A stretch of 64,000 bases of DNA from Lantana camara (lineage: Eukaryota > Streptophyta > Magnoliopsida > Lamiales > Verbenaceae). The DNA lies in contig CM074858.1 in the NCBI GenBank assembly GCA_037501455.1, positions 44,203,001-44,267,000 on the forward strand, given 5' to 3'. Below are positions 22,485-33,416 of the stretch, one piece after another. Position 1 is the first letter of the stretch. Each line of letters begins with the position of its first letter. Under the pieces are notes generated by a model. It saw nothing but the letters and a program-made list of their open reading frames with translations, searched no databases and had not been told where the DNA came from. Both the position numbers and the translations under genes were made by a program.

Positions 22485-25005
22485 GGGTTGTAAAACCGGA
22501 GTTCTCGCTTCGTGTTGTGTCAAGTATAGGTCGTATAGCATAGGAACAACGTGCTAATGTGTGCATTGCATTAAGATAGGTGACTTTATTGAATTATGTG
22601 TTTTAAAATTGCTACTTTCTTTTCATTAATTGTTGTAGTTGCATACGCTATGTGCATTAATTGTTTCATTTATGTGTCATAATCACTTACTAACCGCATG
22701 CATCATAGTTTCACCTCTCTTGTGTATTATAGGTTAATATCTTACAACAGTCACTTTTCCGCTCAGCTACCATGACCCTTGAGTTGAAATCGGGATCAAG
22801 TAGAGATCAAGACTTTTTATAACCGTTGATGTTATCACAAAGATAACGATCCACCAAGATAAAAGACAAAACGACTCGATTTATTGGAAGGGATCTTCTG
22901 TTCGCACCGAACATGTCGCTTTATAAAGGACAAAGATCGGGCACTTAGGGTGGAGAACCAAACCACCCCTGCGAAACTTGTAGAAAGCAATTGGGAACTT
23001 CTTTTGGTACAGTACTTCCGAACACAAGGAAGATTCATGTCCTTACAATACTTGAAAGGAATTGAAGGAGTCCAAAGAATTAGTTCAAATCTTGGAGGGA
23101 ATTAGAGAAGATTTCCGAGAAATGGAAACCGGGATCGAGTTTAGAGCTTGGATCAAGAGTATCGGGGAAGCTCTTCGGGTCGAATCTAAGAAATTGAAAG
23201 GGAGGAGCCGAGTAAGAAGAATGGAATCGGGAGGTAATTGCATTCATAGCACGAGCATCCATCCCCCATTGTATCTTTATACTTATTTGTTATGTGTGTT
23301 ACGTATCGTCATTACTTGTTGCTTCCTTGTTTGGATTGTTGATCAACGTGACACATAGTATGAGCATACCTAACCCAACATGCATTAGTTTAATGTTTTC
23401 ATGATAGCTTGCAATTGAGACAAGTCTTCCTTCGTGATTGTGAAAAGGGGGGTAAAAAGAAGGTGAAAGTGAAAATACAAGGGATTTAGGAAAATAATAG
23501 CAAGGGAGCTAAGAATGCTACGGAAGGAGATGAATGCCTTAATGTTGGTTAATCAAGAGAGTGTTAAGGGGAAGCATTGAAACTATGATCCGGGGACAAG
23601 TATTCTATTCGGACTCAATCTCTAGAAGGTAAATGAGTAACTCCAGGTTCTAGAGGAATATTGAGAGGATTTCATGGGATCATCTAACGTAAGAAGAGCA
23701 AAGAAAGGTCTCGGGAATGTTTTGATTTGAGGTCCAAACTAATGATAAATCGATGGGATTCGTACGAACCTAGATAAACTAAGTTATTTAAGGGGTAAGC
23801 AATGAAGGTCGACAAAGAAGGTTTGAATATATAGGGGGTAGTGGATTGTGGGAACTACGGACCATCAAGGAAGAACTATAATTAAGCCAATCTAAATCAG
23901 TAAAGAGTGGAATCAGGATTTTAATCAAGGTGGTAACTAGATGAAGGCTCAGGACAACAATTGAAGATTGATCATCAAGAAGAAGCTAAGATATTAACTC
24001 CATGACATCAAAGAATTGGGATTTCGAGCTCTAAAAGATTTCGAGCATTGGAAATTGTGAATGAGTGAACACTAGGGCGTGCCACTTGATGACTCTGAGG
24101 AGTACCTCTTCACCGGATCGTATATTACAAGAGAGGTGTCGAGAAACTGGGATTTAAATTAGACAAGGTATGGGGATGTCCTAGAAGGAGGGGTTGAGAA
24201 ACGTCAAGACAACCGGAGATCGTGATGCGATAACGGTCGACTGAATTAGGGTTGATCAAGATTAAACGAGTTATGAAAGATTCCTGAGGTGAAAGGAACA
24301 TAAATAATCCCTCATGGCAATTAGGGAAATGGAATGGAATCAACAAGCTAAGGATCCATTCAATAAAACCGAGGTAGAGGAATCCGGGTCACGAATTCTA
24401 AGACATCAACCTTGATTCTCCACTCTATCTCATCAACGTAAAGGGCTTCGAGAAATGGTGAACGGTACATACATCATTCATGGCACGTGCATCATGCATA
24501 TTTGATTGTTATGGCTTTTTCGTGAGTTTACTTGTGTGTGTGTATGCTTGTTGTGTGCTTTTCTCGAGTGTGTGAGTTTTCTCGGTAAGCTGAGGGTCGT
24601 GGTTACGACGGTTTTTCCGGTTCGACCAAGAAGTGGTGACTTAGCACTCCAGCAAAGGGACTTCTTGAATTTGAAGGTGCGAGTGGTAGGGGTTCGGTAA
24701 CCATGCCATTCGTGTAATGCCGAGGTTTTGAGTAGGTGAAATGAATCAAACAACGGGTCATGAATCAAACTTGGACCCTCCTATCGTGCGAAACATTTTA
24801 GTTGCTCCTAGCACGGATCAAGCGGCGAGGAATTTCTCCATCAAAGATTTCAAGAAGTGATCAAACCCCTTGTGCATGAAGACCTTACCGAGCTAACCCT
24901 CGTCGGGACGTCATGAACCTCGAATTTGGGTGAATACGGAGAGTTGCTTGATCTTGAACTCTAGCAGGTGAACTTGGGGACCTGGTTCTCTTAAGGGGGT
25001 AGGAT
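22485..25005 (+). mobile_element. Element C interior, decayed, gag-like remnants only
   Basis: A possible gag start lies at 22772, a few bases after CTCAG. An open frame at 23062-23358 starts MKESKELVQILEGIRED and ends with a GGNCIHSTSIHPP stretch that resembles the protease-entry motif. A second such motif is read at 24455-24505 (MVNGTYIIHGTCIMHI, then stop). No zinc knuckle, reverse transcriptase, RNase H or integrase motif is visible. The stretch 23400-24440 is rich in stops and unassigned. The polypurine tract is TTAAGGGGGTAGGAT (24991-25005). Confidence 0.6.
24455..24505 (+). pseudogene. Protease-entry motif of C, cut before the active site
   Basis: A 16-codon frame reads MVNGTYIIHGTCIMHI and ends in TGA. 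It aligns with [15 protein letters not shown] in element A, where the next residue is the catalytic Asp of protease. The equivalent place in B, E and G also ends here. The reading is short, so it depends on the parallel in four elements. Confidence 0.6.
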
Positions 25006-26829
25006 TGTGACACCCCATCTCTCTGACAAGCCAAGTATGACGTCACGAGAGGTTTTTCCGACGTTTAATTCTTCTTTTGATTTATTTTATTCGTTGAATT
25101 AATTGTTTAAGTGATTTATATGCTCTAACTATTTAATCTTCACGTCTTAACTTTTGTATTTAAAATTTTATATTTTGAATTTAATTTCCGAGTATGCTAA
25201 TTTCGTGAATTTATGTGAGATACGCGATTTAGGTATGTAATTGTATTACTTTAAAATTAGTGGACTTAATTGAAAACTTGGATTTGGACTTAATTGTAAC
25301 TTTTTGAAAGTTTTGGACCTAATTGGAAAATTTGCCTTTTTAGCAAAATTTTATATATTTAATTCGTTTAATTTAAAATTTTTATTGTATTTGTTAATTC
25401 TTGAAATTTAATTTTAATTATTTCAATAATATGCTTATTTGTTGGAATGTGCTGCGTTTGTGTTCGATTTGAGATCGAAATTTCGTGTTTTTCTGATATG
25501 TTGGAGAATTGTGAGTTATGAATTTGTTTATGTGTTCGTTTTACATTTTCGGACTTGTTTGAAATGGTAACGCACCATTTTATTTGTTTTGGGGACTCGA
25601 GGGCCTAACTAGTTTTAGTGCGCCTTGTGTTTCGGAATTTATATCTTGAGCTCGGGAATTCGGATTCGAATTCCAGAAGTTGCGCCGGACTCATAACGAG
25701 ATTTTCAAGCTAAGAAATTTAGACTCATATTTTTTTAAGGCCGTTTGAGCCTTCGAAATTGGTCCGAACCGAGCAGCTCGCGCAGATTCGCCACCTTGGA
25801 GTATTTTGGCCATAATTAATTCATTTCTTAACCAAATCCCTTGATTCTTGAGCCAACTTAACCCTAGTTAAGCCCTTAATCACTCTCTCCAGCCCTCATT
25901 TCGAAAATATCAGCCAAGAGAAGGAAAAGAGCAGCTGAACCGAGAGAGAAGGAGAAGGGATTTTCTGCACTATTCATTCTTGTAATTCCAAGCTCGTTTC
26001 TCATCCGATTCGTCTCAAATTCGAAAGGTAAGTCCGTGATTTGATTCTCCATCTTCTCCTCTTTCTTTTAAGTCCAGATTTGTTGAGTTTCATGATCCTT
26101 TGAGCATGGTTGGGGTAGCTACATGAATAGTTAAGTTATATGAAATTTTGTTGAAATTTTGAACCTCCTTGTTTCGTTTCTGATTTGCAGCTGGTTATAT
26201 GATCAATATGGTGTATTTGTTTCATTTATATACATGATTTTCATGGTTCTTGAGTGTATAATGATCTACCATAGCTGCACTTCATGAAAATCTTGAAGTA
26301 TAAGTTTAAATTCTATTCTTTTCCTTGCTTGTTGCTGCTACGAACTGCTGCTATGATTTGTGCCTGTTATGTGTGAGTTTTGTTGCTTCCTTCACTCCCA
26401 AATTGCTGTTGTGTTGCTGTTGTTTTGATACCCTGCTACTGCTGCGTGAAAGGGAAAGAGAACAGGGGAAACGGGGCTGCTGCTGCTCATTTTTCCCGTC
26501 TGCACCATTCTCCCCGGGCGGCGAGAATTTGTTCTTATGGAGTACCCGGCCGGGTAGTCTCCTGGCAGTAGCTTCTTGCTTCTTTTTCTTCCTTCTTTGC
26601 ATGTGTTTTGGTGGTATTAAATGCATGAATCAATTTATGTCATTACTTGCAGGTTTAATTCATTTTCATTCTTTTGCATGATGTATGTGGGCTTTGCATG
26701 GGTGGTTACGTGACAATGCATGGAAAGGTTAATTGAGAACTTTGCATGAATCTTACTTATATTATTTGTGTCTTTAAAGGTGTTAGGGGCTGGTACGTGT
26801 ATATATATATGTTACATTTCATGCATGCA
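25006..26829 (+). mobile_element. Element C, right LTR, first part
   Basis: This part matches 10232-11715, with about 330 bp extra at 26370-26705. The extra block is bounded by GTTATGTG and GTTACGTG, which suggests that the left copy lost it by deletion between short repeats. The frames at 26325-26681 lie in this block and are not conserved. Element B begins at 26830. Confidence 0.88.
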
Positions 26830-27660
26830 TGTGACACCCCGCACGTGAGGCGCCACATCCCCCGCACTATGACCCGACACGTGTACGAAATGGAGAATCC
26901 GCACACGCACCAAGTCACAGCGAACGGGTGACAAACGAAAACGCACACACTAGCTAGGCGGTACCTAACCCTGTACAAAAGAAAATATGCGAAGCATGAC
27001 AGCGGAAATAGTACGAAACACCAACTTTCAAAAACTTTTACACACCAAGCATACAACGAAGTACATACATCAGAATCAAATATACGGGTTCAACTAGTTC
27101 AGCAAACCTGTCCTATCCTGTCCCGAATAATTACACATCAAAATGGGTTCAACTAAATCGAGCACCTGTCCTAACCTGTCCCGAATTCCATAAAAGCAAT
27201 GCAAACATGCAAACCTGAGCAGAATATATCTCATACAAAATTACAAAACATAAATCGATTCAAAGAGCTGAACAAACTAAGACAGACCGACAAACACGAC
27301 AGACAGCCGCCTAGCAAGAACTCCAACAAACTCCAAAGCAAAGCCTGCAAACTAAAAACATAAAAGGGGAGGGGTCAGTCCAAAGACTGAGCGAGGGGCT
27401 ACACACACACGCGTATATACATATATAGAGCACAACACATATCATAAAGGGGAGTTCGTGAACCAGGGCATGATTTTTGCATTCTAAAATATTTCTCACG
27501 TGATACTAGATATAGGAGAGTAAAAGAGTTAGGCCAAAGGCCAAAACAATCCCAATTTTATTAATTAGAAATCCTCTCCCGTTTCCCGAAAAATTTCCTA
27601 ACAAACTAACTTAACGAAAACAAACACACCAAGCAAACGTTCAGACAAAAGGGGAAAATG

Positions 27661-27937
27661 TGCACAGGAGTAATACTCGACGGTCCGAGGCTCCTTACCC
27701 ACATCCCGATGATCATGCACAGGAGTAATGCTCGACGCCCCGAGGCTCCTTACCCATAATCACCGGGCCCCAAACAAAGCAGAGTCAAACCATCAAATCA
27801 GAGAGGAAATGTGCACAGGAGTAATACTCGACGCTCTGAGGCTCGTTACCCACATCCCGATGATCATGCACAGGAGTAATGCTCGTCGCCCCGAGGCTCC
27901 TTACCCATAATCACCGGGCCCCCAAACAAAGCAGAGT
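27661..27937. repeat. Direct repeat in B LTR (2 x 150 bp, each of two 55-bp subunits)
   Basis: The motif TGCACAGGAGTAAT starts at 27661, 27716, 27811 and 27866, each time followed by a CTCGACG-like sequence and GAGGCTCSTTACCCA. Two long units of 150 bp each contain two subunits. The same array occurs at 42815-43091 in the other LTR. The related fragment at 6840-6960 has only one long unit. Confidence 0.85.
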
Positions 27938-29124
27938 CGGAAACATCCCAGAATCAGTGGCACAACAAGGTCCAAGGCAAGCGCAATTCATATCCGGAGG
28001 CATATCATATCAGTAGTCAAAGCATAGGCATAACTATAGCATATTCATAATCCTATCATATCAGATCCTAGCATAATCAGATTCTAGAACATAAATTATA
28101 TCAGGCGTATCCATAGGGCTTTTATTCACATACATATCGGCACATATCATTAGGGTTTAACTATAACCTAACCTCACCTGGCACCAAACACAGTCGAAGA
28201 CATTGCAGACGGTTCACCCCGGAACCTGCACGACTCACATGACACCACCCCGGGTGCACCTGATCCACTGAACACACAAAACAGACCACAAAGCTCAGAC
28301 TCAGATAGACAATCACACAGAGACGCACGGCAATTGCAATCACACAAACAGGGATCAAATGCCTAATAATTATTTGCAGAAGAAACATTACATAATTTAA
28401 TCAAATCATATTATTCATTTATCACACAAACAATTAATGGATTGTATAACAAATTTAATTAATAAAGTTTACTTAGTTCATTTCATGCAAATTCACGTAG
28501 CATATTTCATACCAATTGACACATATTAATAAATCAAATAAATCATAATGGCATGCTTCCTAATTCAATTAAAATCATAAGATTACATACTTAAATTCCA
28601 ACTAAATCATAAAGAGCACAATTAACACAAACCAGAAAGATAGGGAGACAAAGCAAATTCAAATTATTTCATATTAATTCATATAGAGCATACTAAATTC
28701 ATATTTGTACAATTAAACTATTTTTAAGTACAAAAGTTCCTAATTAAATCTCATAAATTTCACATAAGTCATATATCAAATTCATTTGTCACACAACAAT
28801 TCATTTATCACAAAACGGATTCAATTAACAAGGTCTACCTAATTAAATCAAATAAATTCACATCATTTCCAAAATTACACATACACCCTTTTAAAATTAG
28901 ACACTTAGCTCAATTAGACCAAAACGGGATTGAAATTGCAAATTACAATGTTCATATTTGTCACATTTCATATCATACATGATTTCATACATAACAGAAT
29001 ACATTTCAATCGGCAATTCAAGCATATTACAATTAGAACAATTAATCAAATAATTCTCAAATACACAAATAAATTCGTAGAAAATTATCCGATTGACGAA
29101 CGGAAAGTGGTGTTGGACTCACCA

Positions 29125-30060
29125 CAACGAGGCGGACATTCTGTCCGAAGCCCGCCGGGTCGCCGCCACTGTAGCCACCGGAACAGTGGCCGGCCGCCTT
29201 TCGGCCGCCGCCGGAACGTGCCGGAAAAATCCCGAAAAATCACCCGTGCAAGGATTCGTCATGCTCAATCCAATTCCTCGATTAATTTCTGCAAATTCTA
29301 AGCCAATTGTCTCCAATTTAAAATCCAAGAACACGAAAACCCTAAAATCTTCAAACCTCAATTACTTTCAAACCGGTGAACCAAAATGAGATCCGAAAGA
29401 GGCATCAGCTTACCCGTGACGAGCTTTACGAAAGCCCTAAGCTTTCTCGCCGGAAAAATCCCTGGAGGTGGCGCCACCGGTGCGCCGCCACTGTGCCGCC
29501 GCGAACCGCCGCCAAACGGCAAAATCTGGAGTCGAGCAAATGGGGTTTACTAATTCTCGTCGTTCCGAACAACTTTCGTCAAGGACCCGAGGCCAAAAGA
29601 TCGTCGGAAAAGGGCCCCGATAGCCTCCGAAGTTTCTGCCGCCATCGCACCACCCCTAACCACCACCTACGGCCAGAATTGGGTGAAAACGATGCTGAAA
29701 ATGGACTCAGGGGGTCAGAAAACCTTGGCAAACACTAACCTTGGTCGGAAAAGGTCATCGGAGTGCCGCCGTGTCACTGTTCACTCGCGACGGAGGGAGC
29801 TTCAGGCGGCGCGTGCACCGCCGTCCGGTGGCCATTGGCCGCGCCGCCAACGTCAATCGATGCGCGGGAAAGTCTTCTAACTGGGTCCATGGCTCGTGTC
29901 GCCGGAAAGGCGCCGGAAACCGCCTCGAATGGGTGGCGAAGTGGCGGCTCCGCCACCCTCCTCCAGCCGCGTCTGAAAATGGCAGATAACTCCGCCGTCG
30001 GTCGTCGGTTAGTCGAGTTCTTGGTACGGCTGTGACCGCGTCGTCGAGCTCGTCGAAATG
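29125..30060. repeat. GC-rich, CpG-rich block in B LTR
   Basis: This block is rich in CCGCCG, GCCGGAA and CGCCGG within an otherwise AT-rich LTR. Long open frames exist on both strands, as expected of GC-rich DNA. The minus-strand frame at 29755-30129 (124 aa) has a counterpart at 44880-45302 (140 aa), but many differences between them change the amino acid, so I do not call a protein. It could be an LTR promoter/leader or a captured host gene fragment. Confidence 0.6.
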
Positions 30061-30475
30061 GACTAGTGGTTCGTCGAAATTCGTCGAGAAATGAGCGAGA
30101 TTGAGTTGTGCATGAAAACACACCTCCACTGTGTGAACAGTAACGTGTCGCGGGAGAGAAGAGAGCTGAGTCTGGAGCGGGAGTTATGGCACGCAAAACG
30201 AGGATCCGGGGCATTTATCTCGGGTCCTCACGCGCAAAACGATCGATAGGAGGAGCTAACGACGTCAGAATTGGGCAAACTCAGAGTCTACGGACTCGTC
30301 TCGATGCCCCGAACGCGTTGAAGGGGTGAAAAAGGTCGAAAATTCTATCGAACGAGAAATGACCGAAAGACCCCTAAAAAGAGAAAATTACAAACAGGCC
30401 CTTAAACTCTAAAAGAGTCCAAAATAGGGCCACGAAAAATATAAAATCACATAATCGGAGGATCGGGATGTTACA

Positions 30476-30500
30476 AACTTCCCTCCTTCAAAAGGACCTG
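30476..30500 (-). other. Polypurine tract of B
   Basis: The minus strand reads TTTTGAAGGAGGGAAGTT directly before the LTR start TGTAACATCCC. This is the plus-strand priming site and sets the end of the interior. Confidence 0.8.
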
Positions 30501-30797
30501 TCCTAAGGTCCTAAGGTCGGATCTTGAACGACGCTGAAACGAATTCCACTTCAAGCTTCCGCTGCGCAACTCTGATCTAGGCGAACTGCAATCTCTGCAG
30601 GATACTCCTCCCTTAGTTGGCATCAACTCCCTTCATAGTGCCTCATTGTCACTGAAGTTCCACTGAGCGCTTGACCGTTGGTCCCTTTAAACTCATTCGA
30701 TCGGCACTAGGCCACTACACCCGAAGCTCGATACTATCGCATCCTCGTTGCTTGCAAACTGTCGTCAGGCTTCGCGTAGCTCAACTACAACAAACAA

Positions 30798-31200
30798 GAG
30801 AGAATCCCATCTCTCAACACCCAAGTGAGAGAACCCCGTCCCTCAGCACACACAAAAGAGAGAAACCCCGTTTCTCAAGCACATAAATGAGAGAACCCCG
30901 TCTCTCAAACACAACATCGAGAGAACCCCTTCTCTCAACCTAAGTCTGATTGATTCCACATCTCCCAGATAATCTAGTTTGAGAAAATCCGGCATTTCTC
31001 AAACCCTAAATACAAGGGAATCCAGCATCCCTCGAATACCCAAGTACAAGTGAATCCAGCATCTCTCGTGCACAGGACTCAGAAAGACCCCAACATCTTT
31101 CTGTCACGTAATATAGAGAGAATCCAGCGTCTCTCTAACACACAAGTAGGAAGAATCAACATCCCCCTAGCACATAAATAGAGAGAATCAAATCTCTCTC
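30798..31200 (-). repeat. Hairpin array of B (about 12 units)
   Basis: Clear units include 30826 (TGAGAGA/TCCCTCA, one mismatch), 30860 (GAGAAA/TTTCTC), 30888 (TGAGAGA/TCTCTCA), 30919 (GAGAGA/TCTCTC), 30978 (TTTGAGAAA/TTTCTCAAA), 31015 (AGGGA/TCCCT), 31080 (CAGAAAGA/TCTTTCTG), 31114 (TAGAGAGA/TCTCTCTA) and 31181 (GAGAGA/TCTCTC). Loops change gradually from ACCCCG to ATCCAGCA or CCCCAACA. Arms keep pairing despite changes on both sides. Units near 30945, 31050 and 31147 are weak. The array lies 0.3-0.7 kb before the polypurine tract on the sense strand. Confidence 0.85.
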
Positions 31201-31288
31201 ACTCAAACACAAAAGCAGAATCAGAATTACAACAATCAACAAGTATCACAATTGACAGATATAACACATAATAACAAGAACTAATCAA

Positions 31289-31341
31289 ATAAAGAATGCA
31301 TGGATGCTCGTGCCATTAATGCATAGTGTACCGTTCACCGT
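31289..31341 (-). pseudogene. Protease-entry motif of B, cut before the active site
   Basis: The minus strand reads TVNGTLCINGTSIHAFFI followed by a stop. It aligns with [15 protein letters not shown] in A, where the next residue is the protease catalytic Asp. Nothing of protease, reverse transcriptase or integrase follows; the hairpin array comes next. No zinc knuckle was recognised upstream. Confidence 0.65.
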
Positions 31342-31930
31342 AACAACAGAGTCAAAGTTCCAATCTCCTTTGGTGGCAATTGTCCCCACTCGTAGTGATC
31401 GGAATCCTGGCATCTAATTCAGAATTGCAGTGCTCTTCAAATTCTTAAGTGTTCTCTTAGCCTTGCTTGGTCAATCCTGCTTTAGCGTACCATCCTTGCT
31501 AACCAAGACTAATAGAGGTTCCATAGCAGCTTTCACACCTATCTACCATCAAACCATTTATGAGGCTACGAACATCGCTTTGTACAAAGAAGTTAACCAC
31601 AGCCCAACATTCTATCTTACATGCATTCACCTACAAATCACAAATTGAACGAATATCTATGCATGTTGGTCACTGAGTGGACATGTCAAGTAAGGGAAAT
31701 AATTAAGAGCACCTAATTAAATGCAACTGCAATACATAGCTGCTAGAATTTAAAAAGCATCAAGTAAAATGTTGCATAATCATAATCACAGCATACACAC
31801 ACTCACAAAAGTTCAAATCAATTCATGCAAAGAAGTCAAATGCCACGTCAAAATGGATGCAATGCACACGTATTCCTAAGCCGTATGACCTAGACTGACA
31901 CAACACGACCCAGAGCACCGGTTCTGAACC

Positions 31931-31947
31931 TGGTAGCTCTGATACCA
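31931..31947 (-). other. Primer-binding site of B
   Basis: The minus strand reads TGGTATCAGAGCTACCA, complementary to the initiator tRNA-Met 3' end over the first 12 bases, 8 bp from the LTR. It sets the minus orientation. Confidence 0.9.
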
Positions 31948-31955
31948 CTTATAGA

Positions 31956-32052
31956 TGTAACACCCCGCACGTGAGGCGCCACATCCCCCGCACTATGACC
32001 CGACACGTGTACGAAATGGAGAATCCGCACACGCACCAAATCACAGCGAACG
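31956..32052 (-). repeat. B 5' LTR, first part
   Basis: These 97 bp match 26830-26926 and end in the target duplication gaacg, where element A is inserted. The LTR resumes at 42076. Confidence 0.92.
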
Positions 32053-32438
32053 TGTAACACCCCGACTCACAGTCGGTAAAGGTAAATTATGTGATTTATC
32101 AATATTTGCGTTTTGGATTAATTGTATATGACTTATATGAACTATTTGAACTTATATGAATTTATTTAAATTAATGTTGCATGTAATTTATTCGTTTTAA
32201 TTTGAGTTGGCCTTATTTGGACCTGTATTTGTTGAACCAAACCAACTTGAACCGAAAACCTTGAACCGAACCCGTGAACCGAACCGGCTCAGCCTTAAAG
32301 GCTGAACCATTTTCCTTCTCTTTCATTTTACGTTCATTTTCAGCAGCAACTCTAGAGCTAGAAGCAAAATCCCAAGTTTGATCATCCAACTTCCCAAGCC
32401 AATATCTCTCCCGTTTCTTCGTCTTTTCTCGAACTTAG

Positions 32439-33416
32439 GTAGGTTTCGGAATCCCCTCGTCGTGCTCGTCGTTTATATGGTTTAATTTCTGAGTTTGGAG
32501 TGAGTTTTGCATGTCTTGGCTTCCCTACGTGAATAGTAAGGGTTTGATGAAAAATGTGATTACTTGCTCTTTGCTTGCTATTCTTGATTCCTAGCTTCTT
32601 ATATGAGTTGTATATGCTATATGTGTTGTATTTATTGCATTTAAACTTTGGTTGGTGGAGTATTTATTGATGTTCATGTTTTTAGTTTGAATTTTGCAAT
32701 CCCTTGATCATGCTTTTAAATTCCGTTTTCTTGCGTTATTTGAGTGTTTATATGTCAAGCATGATTTATATGTATTGTTTGTGCTTTTTGAGAGGTTGTG
32801 GCAACTCTTGGGATTGAAATTTTGGCCATTTTTGGCACCAAAATGGAGCTCCCCTGTTTCTGTAAAAATTTGCTCTGCTCCAGCTTTCGAACCAGGCCGG
32901 AACGGCCGTTCCCGCCCCAGTTTTAAAACTGGGAACGACCGTTCCCAGGCCCGGTACTGTTCATCCCGAGAGTGGGAACGACCGTTCCCAGTTTGTACTG
33001 GGAACGGGAACGGTCGTTCCCAGGGCCGGAACCCCTCCTACTGGGTCAAATCCGCGATCGTGGATTTTTCCTTTTGGAAAAATCCGCGAGGGTGGATTTG
33101 AGGCAGTAGCTTGGGAAAAATCCATGGGGGTGGATTTTTCCCTTTGGAAAAATCCATGGGGGTGGATTTTGCCATTTCTTCTCTTTGATTTATTTATGCA
33201 TATGTATGATTTTAAATGCTTTTCTTTTGCATATTAATTGTTATAATTTGATTGTTTTGTATAATTAAATTGTAATTAAGTATGTGTGATATGATTTTAT
33301 GAATTTTATGAATTAATTGTGACATTTTATCTTTGAACATGAGTCATGCATTTTGCCGAGCGTCCTATTTGGTTCATATAGAGTCTAAGTCTTGGGCTTT
33401 TGTGTTTTCTTTTCAG
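32439..33416 (+). other. Possible leader intron in A LTR
   Basis: A donor-like CTTAG/GTAGGT is followed 978 bp later by a pyrimidine-rich TTTTCTTTTCAG. D, C and H have similar donor-like sites at the same LTR position (46701, 11254, 8741). This is inference from sequence only; no transcript data are available. Confidence 0.35.
32898..33024. repeat. Palindrome cluster in A LTR
   Basis: Units are CCGGAACGGCCGTTCCCG, CTGGGAACGACCGTTCCCAG, GTGGGAACGACCGTTCCCA and a compound unit with GGGAACGGGAACGG followed by TCGTTCCCAG. The cluster is repeated at 40260-40387. It lies about 0.85-0.97 kb into the LTR, inside the possible leader intron. Confidence 0.88.

Larger units (their letters stand above)
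26830..30475 (-). repeat. B 3' LTR
   Basis: Read on the minus strand, this LTR runs from TGTAACATCCCGATC (30475) to GGGGTGTCACA (26830). It contains the TCAGTC/GACTGA hairpin (27375-27390), a direct repeat (27661-27937), the box CTAACCTCACCT (28168-28179), an AT-rich block (28380-29080) and a GC-rich block (29125-30060). Compared with the other copy it lacks about 40 bp near 30450 and keeps about 50 bp near 30140-30190. Confidence 0.9.

Noticed and set aside
26325..26681. 118-aa Cys/Leu-rich frame resembling a membrane protein
   Set aside because: Lies in C LTR, is absent from the other LTR because of a deletion, and its composition reflects CTG/TTC repeats.
29755..30129. 124-aa minus-strand frame in B LTR with a 140-aa counterpart at 44880-45302
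   Set aside because: Kept open in both LTRs, but many of the differences change the amino acid, other frames are open too, and the block is GC-rich; no domain is recognisable.
31931..31947. tRNA-like sequence at the primer-binding sites
   Set aside because: Only the 12-18 bases complementary to a tRNA 3' end are present, not a tRNA gene.
32694..33101. 135-aa frame duplicated exactly at 40057-40464
   Set aside because: The duplication is the LTR pair of A. The translation runs through the palindrome cluster and has no domain.
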